From JBBIVP01 sp037439705 [NCBI: bacterium] (GTDB lineage Bacteria > JBBIVP01): DNA of 6,261 nt. Position numbers and translations under genes: made by a program. Positions 5,858 to 6,261 of this stretch are shown here, in pieces (positions within the stretch are counted from its first letter, which is position 1; each line of letters starts with the position of its first letter). Below the pieces are notes generated by a model. The model saw only the letters and a program-made list of their open reading frames with translations, did no database searches and was not told the origin of the DNA. Location: assembly GCA_037439705.1 (NCBI GenBank), contig JBBIVP010000127.1, positions 1 to 6,261 on the forward strand, given 5' to 3'.

Positions 5858-6261
5858 ATGGAAAGTATTCAAAAATTTCAGGATTTGCTTAAAAGAATTT
5901 TTCAGTTTGAAGCCTGTGATTTAGATTTTGGAATTTATCGTATCCTTAATTACAGGAGGGATAAAATAGAAAAATTTATCCAGGAAGACCTTAAAAATAA
6001 GGTTGAATCCGCATTTGCTAAGCATAAAGATGAAAGGCTTACTAATATTAACCAGAGGTTTGAAGAGGCAAAAGAGAAAATTATTCAAGGTTTAGGTAAG
6101 GATGCTTTTACTCCTGCTGGAGAACTTAAAGAACAATTTAAAGACACACCGCTTGGTAGAGATTATCTCTCAGTAAAAGCACAAAAAGATGAAGTAGAAA
6201 CTATTGATGAAATTAAGCTTCAGGTGTTCAATGACCTTTATAACTTCTTTTCAAGATATTA
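5858..6261 (+). CDS. Type III-like adenine-specific DNA methyltransferase, N-terminal part (runs off window)
   Basis: The reading frame is open from the ATG at 5858 to the window end, giving 134 residues. From memory, it matches the N-terminus of a family of large (around 1000-residue) site-specific adenine DNA methyltransferases, often annotated as type III restriction subunit M. The recognisable parts are LLKRIFQFEACDLDFGIYRI (11-30) with LNYRRDKIEKFI after it, a charged helical stretch at about 43-75, the DTPLGRDYL motif, and LQVFNDLYNFFSRY at the edge. In homologues this last motif leads into YYQDGDFISKRRYS. The catalytic motifs (FxGxG and DPPY/NPPY-type) lie beyond the window, so activity cannot be judged. 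Such genes are commonly followed by a type III-like helicase-nuclease. GAGGTGA just upstream and the TATAAT promoter support the start. It is divergent from, and functionally unrelated to, the lipid genes, and looks somewhat more AT-rich, fitting accessory DNA. Confidence 0.72.
   Translation, partial: MESIQKFQDLLKRIFQFEACDLDFGIYRILNYRRDKIEKFIQEDLKNKVESAFAKHKDERLTNINQRFEEAKEKIIQGLGKDAFTPAGELKEQFKDTPLGRDYLSVKAQKDEVETIDEIKLQVFNDLYNFFSRY

Overview
The window is bacterial DNA of fairly low GC content. It carries one end of a housekeeping fatty-acid and phospholipid synthesis operon on the minus strand and the start of an unrelated DNA-methyltransferase gene on the plus strand. It uses FabK rather than FabI, and has the order rpmF-plsX-fabH-fabK-fabD preceded by a DUF177 (YceD-like) gene. 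This order fits many bacteria (Firmicutes show fabH-fabK-fabD; rpmF-plsX-fabH is very widespread). A CaiB-family gene and a stand-alone receiver domain next door fit an uncultured anaerobe or candidate-phylum bacterium at least as well. I cannot place it more exactly from the sequence.

Layout, reading the minus strand from right to left. (1) A CaiB/BaiF-family protein with the residues of alpha-methylacyl-CoA racemases (5676-4486) overlaps by 4 nt a single-domain response regulator (4489-4088). (2) A short gap of 74 bp holds a strong sigma70-type promoter (TTGACA, 17 bp, TAAACT). (3) Then comes a tight six-gene run: DUF177/YceD (4013-3459), 50S ribosomal protein L32 (3449-3270, 59 codons), plsX (3268-2270), fabH (2285-1314), fabK (1312-371) and fabD (from 374, leaving the window at base 1). 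Gaps in this run are 9 nt or less, and two junctions overlap (16 nt and 4 nt), so it is almost certainly one transcript.

Functionally, FabD loads malonyl groups on ACP, FabH condenses acetyl-CoA (or branched acyl-CoA) with malonyl-ACP to start the chain, FabK performs the last reduction of each cycle, and PlsX passes finished acyl chains into phospholipid synthesis. The L32 and DUF177 genes tie this to ribosome production, a conserved linkage of growth and membrane supply. fabG, acpP and fabF would be expected beyond the left edge, but that is inference.

On the right, a 181-bp divergent intergenic region (5677-5857) contains a G/purine-rich stretch, an imperfect inverted repeat and a good promoter (TTGATT, 18 bp, TATAAT). 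This promoter drives a plus-strand gene that runs off the window at 6261. Its 134 visible residues match, from memory, the N-terminus of large type III-like adenine-specific DNA methyltransferases. This is the only part of the window that looks accessory, and it may be the first gene of a restriction-modification or defence locus. I see no tRNA, rRNA, CRISPR array, insertion sequence or clear terminator. Apart from that right edge the window is ordinary, and I do not see an undescribed system in it.
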